Shown: positions 58,037 through 64,000 of the stretch, one piece after another | Position numbering within the stretch: the stretch's first letter is position 1 | How the letters are laid out: every line of letters begins with the position of its first letter | From: Pirellulales bacterium | GTDB lineage: Bacteria > Planctomycetota > Planctomycetia > Pirellulales > JALHPA01 | Direction of reading: 5' to 3' | Assembly: GCA_033762255.1 (NCBI GenBank) | Contig: JANRLT010000049.1 | Location: 43,388-107,387, forward strand | DNA: 64,000 nt | Program-made: the position numbers and the translations under genes | Notes under the pieces: generated by a model | The model's input: only the letters and a program-made list of their open reading frames with translations | Database searches by the model: none | Told to the model about the DNA's origin: nothing

Positions 58037-58683
58037 TGCCTGCATTATTTGAGCGTGAACGGCCTAAAACGCTTGACGGCGTTGTAGGCCAGCCACCTGC
58101 GGTCAAGAGATTGACCGCGCTGAAAGAGCGTGGCCTAGGTGGCCGCGGCTACTGGATAAGCGGATTGTCGGGCACGGGTAAGACTACCCTAGCCAAGATT
58201 ATTGCCAGTGATGTGGCAAGCGAGTTTGCCACCACGGAAACTAGCGTTTCACAACTCACGCCGAAGAGTTTGGACGACTGGGAGCGTGGCCTACGGTGTA
58301 GGTGCATCGACGGCAAGGGACATGCGCTGATTGTGAATGAGGCGCACGGGTTGCGTAAAGACACAATCCGCCAGTTTCTGGACGTACTGGAACGTTTACC
58401 CGACTATGCCGTGGTGATATTTACGACCACGAATGAGGGGCAGGAGGCACTGTTTGAGGATTGCCTGGACACTGCGCCACTGTTGTCACGTTGTATCCGG
58501 TTAGAGTTACTCTCCAACGGTAAAGAGTTGGAGTTGGCGTTTGCTTTGGAAGCCAGGCGGATAGCGCAGAAACACTCCCTGGACGGCAAGCCGATAGGGG
58601 CCTACGTGGACCTGGTGCGCCAGTGCAAGCATAACATGCGGGCAGTGTTGCAGGCGATAGATAGCGGGTGTATGGCGGACTAG
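58036..58683 (+). CDS. Clamp-loader-like AAA+ ATPase with altered Walker B
   Basis: 215 residues from ATG 58036 (the GTG just before it is possible). RFC/DnaX-type layout: RPKTLDGVVGQPPAVKRL, Walker A GLSGTGKT (43-50), Walker B ALIVNEAH where the usual first Asp is Asn, sensor 1 FTTTNEG, the SRC motif (LSRCIRLEL), and a short lid domain. Much shorter than a full clamp loader subunit; it lacks the C-terminal collar domain. It could be a single-gene phage-type loader, or a regulator. Translation is coupled to the 54-residue gene upstream. Confidence 0.85.
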   Translation: MPALFERERPKTLDGVVGQPPAVKRLTALKERGLGGRGYWISGLSGTGKTTLAKIIASDVASEFATTETSVSQLTPKSLDDWERGLRCRCIDGKGHALIVNEAHGLRKDTIRQFLDVLERLPDYAVVIFTTTNEGQEALFEDCLDTAPLLSRCIRLELLSNGKELELAFALEARRIAQKHSLDGKPIGAYVDLVRQCKHNMRAVLQAIDSGCMAD

Positions 58684-58702
58684 CGTTATTTGTCAAGAAT
58701 TG

Positions 58703-58800
58703 TTTTCTCGGCTTAATTCGCTGGGTAATTATTCCGAGAAAATAACGGCGCGAAGAGCCTGTTTTTACGGGGTTTTAGCGTTGCGTAAGTGTTTTCTCGG
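58703..58800. repeat. TTTTCTCGG repeats (two direct, one inverted)
   Basis: GTTTTCTCGG at 58702-58711 and 58791-58800, and the inverted CCGAGAAAA at 58734-58742, all in the spacer between the ATPase gene and the next small gene. The spacing suits operator half-sites around a promoter. Confidence 0.6.
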
Positions 58801-58819
58801 AAAATTGGATGAATTGATT

Positions 58820-58832
58820 TTTACTCTAACCG
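58820..58832 (+). promoter_or_regulatory. TTTACTCTAACCG leader motif, copy 1
   Basis: A 13-nt motif 13 nt before the ATG at 58846, directly followed by a purine-rich GAGGGGG ribosome binding site. Identical copies precede two more small genes at nearly the same distance (59160 and 59405). Confidence 0.75.
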
Positions 58833-58845
58833 AGGGGGTTGTGTG

Positions 58846-59088
58846 ATGAAAATTAAGCTTGTGGAAAGTCAGTGGGAGGATTTTGCGAAGAGGTTATGTC
58901 GGTTTATGAACGAAGAGTGTCCAACGTGGGAGTGCGCTGTTCGCAAGGAAACAACGGTTGAGTGCGACCGTTACATTGTGGAAATAGCCGGTCCCACACG
59001 CGGCCAAACGGAATACATTAAGGGCTACGCTGCTGGGTATTACAAGGGGATTGTGGAAGCCGCCTTTGAGCGTGGCGTTCGGTACTAG
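58846..59088 (+). CDS. Small hypothetical protein (80 aa)
   Basis: 80 residues, MKIKLVESQWEDFAKRLCRF...RGVRY. The GTG just before would add one residue. Contains ECPTWECAVRKETTVEC with three cysteines, and GYAAGYYKGIVEAAFERG. No family recognised. It has the shared TTTACTCTAACCG leader and is followed by a CTAGCGTTA stop-codon context also seen after the ATPase gene. Confidence 0.65.
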   Translation: MKIKLVESQWEDFAKRLCRFMNEECPTWECAVRKETTVECDRYIVEIAGPTRGQTEYIKGYAAGYYKGIVEAAFERGVRY

Positions 59089-59114
59089 CGTTAGGTAAGA
59101 AATTCCGACTTTCA

Positions 59115-59140
59115 CCGCCGTTCCGTAGTGGGAACGGCGG
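59115..59140 (+). repeat. Hairpin with CCGTAGTGGG core (copy 2)
   Basis: CCGCCGTTCC-GTAGTG-GGAACGGCGG, a 10-bp perfect stem. Followed by TTTGAATTTTTGG, a weak T-rich tract, so it could terminate or attenuate the transcript. Shares the CCGTAGTGGG core with the hairpin at 57793-57813. Confidence 0.75.
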
Positions 59141-59159
59141 AACAAGTTTGAATTTTTGG

Positions 59160-59172
59160 TTTACTCTAACCG
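59160..59172 (+). promoter_or_regulatory. TTTACTCTAACCG leader motif, copy 2
   Basis: Identical 13-nt motif, 14 nt before the ATG at 59187 and followed by a CGGGAGA ribosome binding site. Confidence 0.75.
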
Positions 59173-59186
59173 CGGGAGATTGTGAC

Positions 59187-59396
59187 ATGATGCGAGTGCT
59201 TTGGGGCTGCAAGATTGGTAAGCCGGACTGGCACGAACGGATTATCACAAGTTATTCCGACCGTATTGAAGCCGCCCGGGCCTGGGCGTTAGCTAACGGC
59301 TATGACCGGCTGCGGGTAGCGGAATATCCTGGTGATCCTGATCCTGGTGAGAGTTTCCGGGCGCAAATCGCGGAGATGATGCGCAAGAAAACGTAG
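59187..59396 (+). CDS. Small hypothetical protein (69 aa)
   Basis: 69 residues from ATG 59187; a second in-frame ATG follows directly. MMRVLWGCKIGKPDWHERIITSY...AQIAEMMRKKT. The start upstream at 59148 (TTG) is rejected because the shared leader motif and ribosome binding site would then lie inside the gene. Unknown function; looks like a compact alpha/beta protein (RIEAARAWALANGYDRLRVAEY). Confidence 0.65.
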   Translation: MMRVLWGCKIGKPDWHERIITSYSDRIEAARAWALANGYDRLRVAEYPGDPDPGESFRAQIAEMMRKKT

Positions 59397-59404
59397 TCTG
59401 ATTC

Positions 59405-59417
59405 TTTACTCTAACCG
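59405..59417 (+). promoter_or_regulatory. TTTACTCTAACCG leader motif, copy 3
   Basis: Identical 13-nt motif, 12 nt before the ATG at 59430, followed by TGAGAGG as ribosome binding site. It starts 8 nt after the previous stop codon. Confidence 0.75.
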
Positions 59418-59429
59418 TGAGAGGCTACC

Positions 59430-59774
59430 ATGACTAAGCAAGAAACGTTTGACATCGTGTACCGGCATTTACTGACGCAAGGGCAGAAGTCGATATCGCG
59501 GGTGGTTGGCAGTGAAAACTTTGGCAAGTGCGCCTACCGTGGCGCAGACGGAGCGAAGTGCGCTGCGGGCGTGCTGATTCCTGACGAGGCTTACAAGCCA
59601 AGCTATGAGGGACACTCGGTAGCTGTGCTTAGTGATGTTTTTGAACAACTGGGGCACGACCTAAAGTTGTGTTAAATGCTACAGCATGTTCACGATGTAT
59701 TCGAGCCTGACGATTGGGGGCCGGCACTCCACACCGTGGCACTCAAGTATGGCCTCACCGTTCCGCAACTGTGA
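59430..59774 (+). pseudogene. Small KCA-x-G-LIPDE protein split by an in-frame stop
   Basis: The first part (59430-59675, 81 residues) contains CAYRGADGAKCAAGVLIPDEAYKPSYEG, a motif of small phage and planctomycete proteins of unknown function. It ends at TAA (59673-59675), but the same frame goes on at once with ATG (59676) for 32 more residues (MLQHVHDVFEPDDWGPALHTVALKYGL) that look like the usual C-terminal helix of this family. So one TAA splits what seems to be a single 114-codon gene. Options: a recent nonsense mutation, re-initiation at the adjacent ATG, or stop readthrough. Call as split gene is inference from recalled relatives. Confidence 0.6.
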
Positions 59775-59874
59775 CGGCTAGCGTTTCAGCCGAAACACAA
59801 AGAAACACAAAGAAAGCAAAAGGTGACAAAAGGTCACTAAAGGCTGTGTTGCCCCCCCTATAAACCCGCATTTC

Positions 59875-59904
59875 CGCGGCAAATACGTAGTTGTTTTTGC
59901 CGCG
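59875..59904. repeat. Hairpin CGCGGCAAA / TTTGCCGCG
   Basis: A 9-bp inverted repeat with a 12-nt loop in the leader of the MoxR-type gene (36 nt before its ATG region). Other small structures in the same spacer are GGTGAC/GTCAC near 59823 and tandem AAACACAAAG repeats near 59797. Confidence 0.55.
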
Positions 59905-59944
59905 CTGATCTTGGTTTTTGGTGGTGCTTTAAGGGAGATTTACC

Positions 59945-60964
59945 ATGTTCACATTAGACCGTGGGCGTGTGGACACCCAGCTTTCGCTGGACCTGCACGC
60001 CGACGCGCCGGGCTGGGTTTATAACCAGCATGAGCGCGACTGTAGCAGGTGCGGGCAGGCTATGCCCCTGAATGAGAAAGTAAAACCGGCTGGCCGTTCG
60101 CCTAGTGGCGACATGACCTGGCAACATTTTCACCCGTGTGAAGCCCCGAAACGTAAGCCCAGGGCCGCTAAGGTGGAAGTGGTGGTGCCGCCAGTGAAGA
60201 GTACCGAACGGCGTCACAAGCTGTTACCCAAACTGCTGCGTAAGCTGGCGGCGGGGTTGCATGTGATGCTCGTCGGTCCCGCTGGGAGTGGAAAAACCAC
60301 ACTGGCTTCCCAAGCCGCCCAAGAGTTGGGGCTAGAGTTTAGCTTCATCTCTTGCAGTGCGGGCATGAGTGAGGGGCAGCTGTTGGGTAGACTGTTGCCC
60401 GTGGAAGCGGGGGGCACATTCAATTATGTGCCCAGTGCGTTGGTGGAAGCGTACGAGAGCGGTAAGAGTTTGTTCCTGCTCGACGAGTTTGATGCGGCGG
60501 ACGGCAATACGGCTACCGTGCTCAATGCCGCCCTGGCGGGTAAGACTATGGCGTTGCCTAACCGTGCCGCGAATCCCCTAGCTCAGCGGCACAAGGATTT
60601 CAAACTCATCGCGGCGGCGAACACGTTTGGCCTCGGGGCGGATCGGATGTACGCTGGCCGCAACCAGCTTGACGGGGCCACACTAAACCGTTTCACGTGT
60701 GCCACGATTGAAGTGGACTATGACCGCGAACTGGAAGCGGATTTAGTGCCGGATAGCGTAGTGCGGGATACGGTTTGGAAACTGCGGGATTTGGTGCGGG
60801 AACGCAAGTTTCGGCAGATTGTCGGCACCCGCGATATGCTGGCCGCCCAAGCGTGCCGCAACGTGGGTGAAGCGTACCGCGAGATTTTCGCTGACCTGCT
60901 GGTGGCTTGGTCGGCCGACGAGCGCAAGGCTGCACAACAAATTCTGGAGAAACTGCCATGCTAG
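59945..60964 (+). CDS. MoxR/dynein-type AAA+ ATPase with N-terminal zinc ribbon
   Basis: 339 residues (ribosome binding site AAGGGAG). Residues about 33-65 contain CSRCGQAMP...HFHPC, a small zinc-binding knuckle. The AAA_5 domain follows: Walker A GPAGSGKT (111-118), Walker B LFLLDEFDA (176-184), sensor 1 AAANT (about 223-227), and Arg-rich GRNQLDGATLNRF near 238-250. MoxR-type ATPases remodel protein partners, usually with a VWA-domain protein. The partner is probably the next gene, which starts 7 nt before this one ends. Confidence 0.9.
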   Translation: MFTLDRGRVDTQLSLDLHADAPGWVYNQHERDCSRCGQAMPLNEKVKPAGRSPSGDMTWQHFHPCEAPKRKPRAAKVEVVVPPVKSTERRHKLLPKLLRKLAAGLHVMLVGPAGSGKTTLASQAAQELGLEFSFISCSAGMSEGQLLGRLLPVEAGGTFNYVPSALVEAYESGKSLFLLDEFDAADGNTATVLNAALAGKTMALPNRAANPLAQRHKDFKLIAAANTFGLGADRMYAGRNQLDGATLNRFTCATIEVDYDRELEADLVPDSVVRDTVWKLRDLVRERKFRQIVGTRDMLAAQACRNVGEAYREIFADLLVAWSADERKAAQQILEKLPC

Positions 60965-61815
60965 AGAGTTACCACACAAAGGGGATCGGGGGCCTGGTCC
61001 AGCGAGAATTCGACTCGCTGGACGACCTGGCCAACAGTGAGGCCACGGAGAAAGACAGGTACAATCCCTACGGCCTGGGCAGTTTGTTTGACCGGCACAA
61101 CATAGATTTTGTGGGGCGAAAGTTTACCGGCATCGACCATGCCAAACAAGAGTTGCACGGCCACTATCAGCCCACCGCTGATGATTATTTTGCGGTCAAG
61201 AGTTACCTGGACGATATGGATTTGCCCGTGCCGGTGAACGTCAAGCGTAGGCTGCGCTGGAACGAGGATAACGGGGATGCGCTGTGCGTCGACCGGCTGC
61301 GTGCCGGTCAACCGTACTGGCAAGAGTGCCAGCGCATGCCCAGCACTGGCCGCAGCAATATAACCATTGTGTGCAATGTGGCAACGTCGTGCGATGTGAA
61401 GTCCCGCGACATTCTGTGGCGCGGGGCTGCGGCTATCACGCTGGCCGATTGGCTGGAGCAAGCCGGTTACAGTGTGCGGTTGATTGCCGCCAAGTACAAT
61501 CTCAATTCGTACACCAACGGGGATCAGCTACTCCTGTCCTGCGTGGTCAAGGACTACGGTCAATCTGTGAGCGAGTCACTGCTGGCTAACGCCTTGAGCG
61601 GCTGGGCGTATCGGACGCTGTGGTTTTACGCGATGTCCAGCGAGGGGCGCGTGCTGACCAATAGCCTGGGCAGTCCCCGCCCGATGAATACCGAGATTGT
61701 GGACCTGCTCGACCCGGGCGCGATCTTGTGCCAAGAGTTGTGGGCGAAGGAAGCGGCCGCGATTTGGCTGCTCGAACAAGCCGCCAAATTCACGGATTTA
61801 AACATAGCGGCGTAG
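60958..61815 (+). CDS. Probable partner of the MoxR-type ATPase
   Basis: 285 residues from ATG 60958, overlapping the ATPase gene by 7 nt. No classical VWA MIDAS motif (DxSxS) is seen, but SNITIVCNVATSCDVKSRDILWRGAAAITLADWLEQAGYSVRLIAA has the strand-helix-strand rhythm of a VWA-like Rossmann fold, with the metal site altered. The pairing with an AAA_5 ATPase is well known for VWA proteins. Function of the module in this element is unknown. Confidence 0.75.
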   Translation: MLESYHTKGIGGLVQREFDSLDDLANSEATEKDRYNPYGLGSLFDRHNIDFVGRKFTGIDHAKQELHGHYQPTADDYFAVKSYLDDMDLPVPVNVKRRLRWNEDNGDALCVDRLRAGQPYWQECQRMPSTGRSNITIVCNVATSCDVKSRDILWRGAAAITLADWLEQAGYSVRLIAAKYNLNSYTNGDQLLLSCVVKDYGQSVSESLLANALSGWAYRTLWFYAMSSEGRVLTNSLGSPRPMNTEIVDLLDPGAILCQELWAKEAAAIWLLEQAAKFTDLNIAA

Positions 61816-61868
61816 TGAGAATCACACAGCTTTATTTCAAATAGGTTCATTTTTCCATGAGGTCAATC

Positions 61869-62174
61869 ATGCCCACGACGTTTATTGTGACGAACCACTT
61901 TTCTTGGAATAAAACCTTCATCACTCCCGGGGCGCTGGCTGCCTTTGGGGATGCGGAGTTACCCGCCCCCTACTTGGATCGCCATGCGAGGTGTGACTGG
62001 GGGACTGTCGGTGTTCAGGACGCCCAGGCGAATGATGATGCGCTCCAACATGGAGACCGGCTCCTAAGTGCCTATGTCCTGCAAAATGGCGTGAAAATCT
62101 GGATCATCACCGAGGGTGTGGATGCTAGCGGCCAGCGTCAAAGTACCACGATCCTGCTACCCCGTGAGTATTAG
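61869..62174 (+). CDS. Small plasmid-type protein
   Basis: 101 residues from ATG 61869 (MPTTFIVTNHFSWNKTFITPGALAAF), with AGGTC upstream as a ribosome binding site; 61857 is a possible start. The pattern TPGAL...CDWGTVGVQDAQANDDALQHGDRLLSAYVLQNGVKIWIITE...TTILLPREY is that of a small protein family found on plasmids and islands (from memory), of unknown function. It is the last gene of the rightward block. Confidence 0.8.
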   Translation: MPTTFIVTNHFSWNKTFITPGALAAFGDAELPAPYLDRHARCDWGTVGVQDAQANDDALQHGDRLLSAYVLQNGVKIWIITEGVDASGQRQSTTILLPREY

Positions 62175-62281
62175 GTTGTGCCCTTATGCACTACCACTGA
62201 CAAAAGAGGCCGCGGCAAGCACATGCAGCCAACTAAACTCCCCTCTCCATTCCTCCACTACTCCAATTCTCCATCCCCCCC

Positions 62282-62953
62282 ATGCCCATCATCGCCTACG
62301 CCCGCTTCTCACCCCGGCCCATGCCACAAGATTGCCACAGTGTTGAGCGGCAATGGGCGGATATCGACGCTTGGGCGGCTCGGCAGGGCTGGTCCGTCAA
62401 GGCCCACTATGCCGACCGCGACATATCGGGTGCCGACCGTGAGCGGGCTGGACTATTTACCGCGCTGGCCGAGCTTAAACGTGGGGATCGCCTGGTCGTG
62501 CGGGACTGGAGTCGTCTGGCCCGCGACACGGAATGGTCGATTGTGCTGGCCCGTGAGATTGAACGCAAAGGGGCTAAGCTCGTGTCAATTAGCGAAGGGG
62601 ACTGGAGCATGACGGACAATCCCACGGCCCGGTTTGTGAGCACGGTCTTTGCCGCACTGGCCGAAATGCAGCGTGAGTTAAGCCGCTCGCGCACGTCGGC
62701 CATGATGCTGCGCCATCAAAGCGCCGGTCGGGCCATGGGCAGCGTGCCGCCGTATGGCTACCGTAAAGTTGGCAAGAAACTGCTGCCCGTGCCGGACGAG
62801 CAATCGACCCTGCGGCTCATCCGTGATTTGCACGCCCAAGGGCTGGGGGCCTCCCCCATCGCCACGCGACTGAATGATTCAAAAATCCGTTGCCGCGGCA
62901 AAGGCCGCCTATGGCACGCCTCTACCGTGTGGAGGATTCTGAGGCGGGGGTGA
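62282..62953 (+). CDS. Small serine recombinase (resolvase/invertase family)
   Basis: 223 residues. Catalytic domain: IAYARFSPRPMPQDCHSVERQ with nucleophile Ser10, DRDISGADRERAGL, and VVRDWSRLARD. The second domain (about 150-223, MGSVPPYGYRKVGKKL...IATRLNDSKIRCRGKGRLWHASTVWRILRRG) is the 'Recombinase' DNA-binding domain in short form, with no zinc ribbon or coiled coil. No good ribosome binding site; the leader is C-rich (CTCCACTACTCC), like host spacers at about 33963 and 10785. It ends 6 nt before the first decayed CRISPR-type segment. It may resolve or invert a nearby segment, or be host-owned rather than part of the element. Confidence 0.9.
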   Translation: MPIIAYARFSPRPMPQDCHSVERQWADIDAWAARQGWSVKAHYADRDISGADRERAGLFTALAELKRGDRLVVRDWSRLARDTEWSIVLAREIERKGAKLVSISEGDWSMTDNPTARFVSTVFAALAEMQRELSRSRTSAMMLRHQSAGRAMGSVPPYGYRKVGKKLLPVPDEQSTLRLIRDLHAQGLGASPIATRLNDSKIRCRGKGRLWHASTVWRILRRG

Positions 62954-62958
62954 GGAGG

Positions 62959-63059
62959 GCGCGGTATTAACAGTACAATCTCTACCGCTTCAATACCGAT
63001 TGCTACCGCTATTACCTCCAAAGTCAAAATGGCGCGGTATTAACAGTACAATCTCTACC
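62959..63059 (-). repeat. Decayed repeat-spacer unit at the end of the CRISPR array
   Basis: A 36-nt segment (62959-62994, GCGCGGTATTAACAGTACAA...) is repeated exactly at 63032-63067, 73 nt further, which is one repeat-plus-spacer period. Both copies end in GCTTCAAT, the first 8 nt of the CRISPR repeat. Between them, 62987-63023 begins GCTTCAAT and ends AAAG like a repeat, but its middle has no likeness to the consensus. So this looks like a duplicated terminal repeat-spacer unit whose inner repeat has decayed. Confidence 0.7.
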
Positions 63060-64000
63060 GCTTCAATGGGGCCGTGCGTTTTCATGCACGGAAAGGCGGG
63101 CGGTTGTTTGTCACGCACGTGCGCTACCTAGCGCTTCAATGGGGCCGTGCGTTCTCATGCACGGAAAGCCCGTGGGTAAAACCAGACCGGGAAAATCCAG
63201 CGTGGCGCTTCAATGGGGCCGTGCGTTCTCATGCACGGAAAGTCGGCATGGGACGCTGACCAATATGGCGGGGGCGGCGCTTCAATGGGGCCGTGCGTTC
63301 TCATGCACGGAAAGGATCTTGCGTTTCGTAAGGCTGCGCTGGCGCAACAGTGGCTTCAATGGGGCCGTGCGTTCTCATGCACGGAAAGCCCTTTGCCAAC
63401 CTGCATGGCCGTAATCGTGCCGTGCTTCAATGGGGCCGTGCGTTCTCATGCACGGAAAGAAGCAACCGACCGCCCAGCCCCCCAAGAAGTCCGCTGCTTC
63501 AATGGGGCCGTGCGTTCTCATGCACGGAAAGGGCAATTCCATTTGATGAAGTACATTCCAATAAATTAGCTTCAATGGGGCCGTGCGTTCTCATGCACGG
63601 AAAGACGGTTGCCCCCTCTTTCTTTAACAGTATTAACTCGGCTTCAATGGGGCCGTGCGTTCTCATGCACGGAAAGGCGCCCGCGTCAGGTCGATTCCCA
63701 CACCCCCCGCTTGCTTCAATGGGGCCGTGCGTTCTCATGCACGGAAAGCGTTATCAGTCCGTGATTTCGGCGTATTGCCAGCTTGGCTTCAATGGGGCCG
63801 TGCGTTCTCATGCACGGAAAGAACAATACCCGGCAATCAAGGCGCAATGGGACAGCCTGCTTCAATGGGGCCGTGCGTTCTCATGCACGGAAAGGGTAAG
63901 AGACCACATTGTCACTCCGTAACAGGGTAAGCTTCAATGGGGCCGTGCGTTCTCATGCACGGAAAGGTCTTGATAGCCCGAGAAATGTTCCGTTTTCCAT
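63060..64000 (-). CRISPR. CRISPR array, 13 repeats visible, running off the right edge
   Basis: Repeats of 36 nt (plus strand GCTTCAATGGGGCC + GTGCGTTCTCATGCACGGAAAG) begin at 63060, 63133, 63207, 63279, 63353, 63424, 63496, 63569, 63641, 63713, 63786, 63859 and 63931. All are identical except the first (C to T in the loop). The 12 complete spacers are 35-38 nt and unique; a 13th is cut by the window edge. The repeat folds as CCGTGCGT-TCTC-ATGCACGG (8-bp stem with one wobble). On the minus strand it ends ATTGAAGC, like the 5' handle of many type I/III crRNAs, and the variant repeat is at the left end, so transcription is probably right to left, with leader and cas genes beyond 64000. No cas gene is in the window, so the type cannot be assigned. 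Confidence 0.97.

Larger units (their letters stand above)
49949..62953. mobile_element. Integrated mobile element at tRNA-Arg(CCT); right end uncertain
   Basis: Left end: integrase overlapping the tRNA 3' half. Content: integrase, HTH regulator, primase-helicase, excisionase-like HTH, clamp-loader-like ATPase, MoxR ATPase with partner, several small unknown genes, plasmid-type small protein, serine recombinase. The leftward and rightward gene blocks with a divergent control region resemble a phage or plasmid replicon. No structural, packaging or conjugation gene was recognised, so a satellite or replicative island is likely. I found no second copy of the tRNA 3' end in the window, so the right end is either beyond 64000 (the CRISPR array would then be inside) or degraded. 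The end given here is the end of the recombinase gene, as a minimum guess. Confidence 0.75.

Noticed and set aside
61815-62960. Search for the right att site (copy of the tRNA-Arg 3' end) before the CRISPR array
   Set aside because: No stretch resembling TTCGATTCCAGTCGGGGGTA was found by eye; absence is noted but the boundary is left open.
63074-63930. Several open frames through the CRISPR array, with recurring MGPCVLMHGK peptides
   Set aside because: They are translations of the 36-nt repeat; the period, the identical repeats and unique spacers show a CRISPR array, not repeat proteins.
63060-63966. Assigning the CRISPR array to a named type or subtype from the repeat alone
   Set aside because: No cas gene is in the window and I cannot compare repeats against a database; the ATTGAAGC handle only suggests class 1-like processing.

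Overview
The window reads as a chromosomal segment of a planctomycete (Planctomycetota, probably Pirellulales-like). This rests on protein families typical of that phylum seen side by side: a DUF1559 pseudopilin with its H-x9-DG motif, a DUF1501 Tat-exported protein, a PEP-CTERM protein, an SHD1-domain protein, DNPYAAPQ-tagged membrane proteins and a FloA/NfeD cluster. Intergenic spacers are rich in low-complexity and palindromic repeats. No rRNA is present; there are two tRNA-Arg genes.

Layout. 1-49.9 kb is ordinary chromosome: the end of an unknown gene; a pseudopilin; tRNA-Arg(ACG); a lipase/methyltransferase pair; rnpA and yidD; an SHD1/WD40-like protein; enolase; three DNPYAAPQ paralogues; a beta-hydroxyacid dehydrogenase; a membrane-organisation cluster (long NfeD, short NfeD, FloA, FloA-linked protein); a DegT-type aminotransferase; lpxK between inverted copies of an intergenic repeat; a Tat-exported Gfo/Idh/MocA oxidoreductase; an acyl-CoA dehydrogenase-like protein; a MarR regulator; a CNNM/CBS protein; a PhoB/PhoR-type two-component pair; a sugar-phosphate isomerase-like protein; riboflavin synthase; alaS; a PEP-CTERM protein; an Nramp transporter; msrA; a DUF2442 protein; a DUF1501 protein; a Cys/Pro-rich secreted protein; mfd; a parvulin PPIase; and a bL12-like small membrane protein.

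49.9-62.2 kb is an integrated mobile element sitting at the 3' end of tRNA-Arg(CCT). A tyrosine integrase (-) has its last codons inside the tRNA. A leftward block carries an HTH regulator, a CHC2/Toprim/ATPase primase-helicase, an excisionase-like HTH, a 55-residue gene and a 387-residue unknown protein. A divergent control region full of inverted repeats (56.3-57.1 kb) separates it from a rightward block: small unknown genes with recurrent leader and hairpin motifs, a clamp-loader-like AAA ATPase with an altered Walker B, a MoxR-type ATPase with its partner, and a plasmid-type small protein. No capsid, terminase or conjugation gene was recognised, and no second att site was seen, so the right end is open.

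62.3-64.0 kb holds a small serine recombinase and then a CRISPR array: 13 copies of a 36-nt repeat in the window, running off the right edge. No cas gene is visible. Repeat polarity and a decayed unit at the left end suggest that this is the leader-distal end and that the leader and any cas genes lie to the right. The parts most worth following are this array beside or inside the mobile element, and the element's regulatory repeats.
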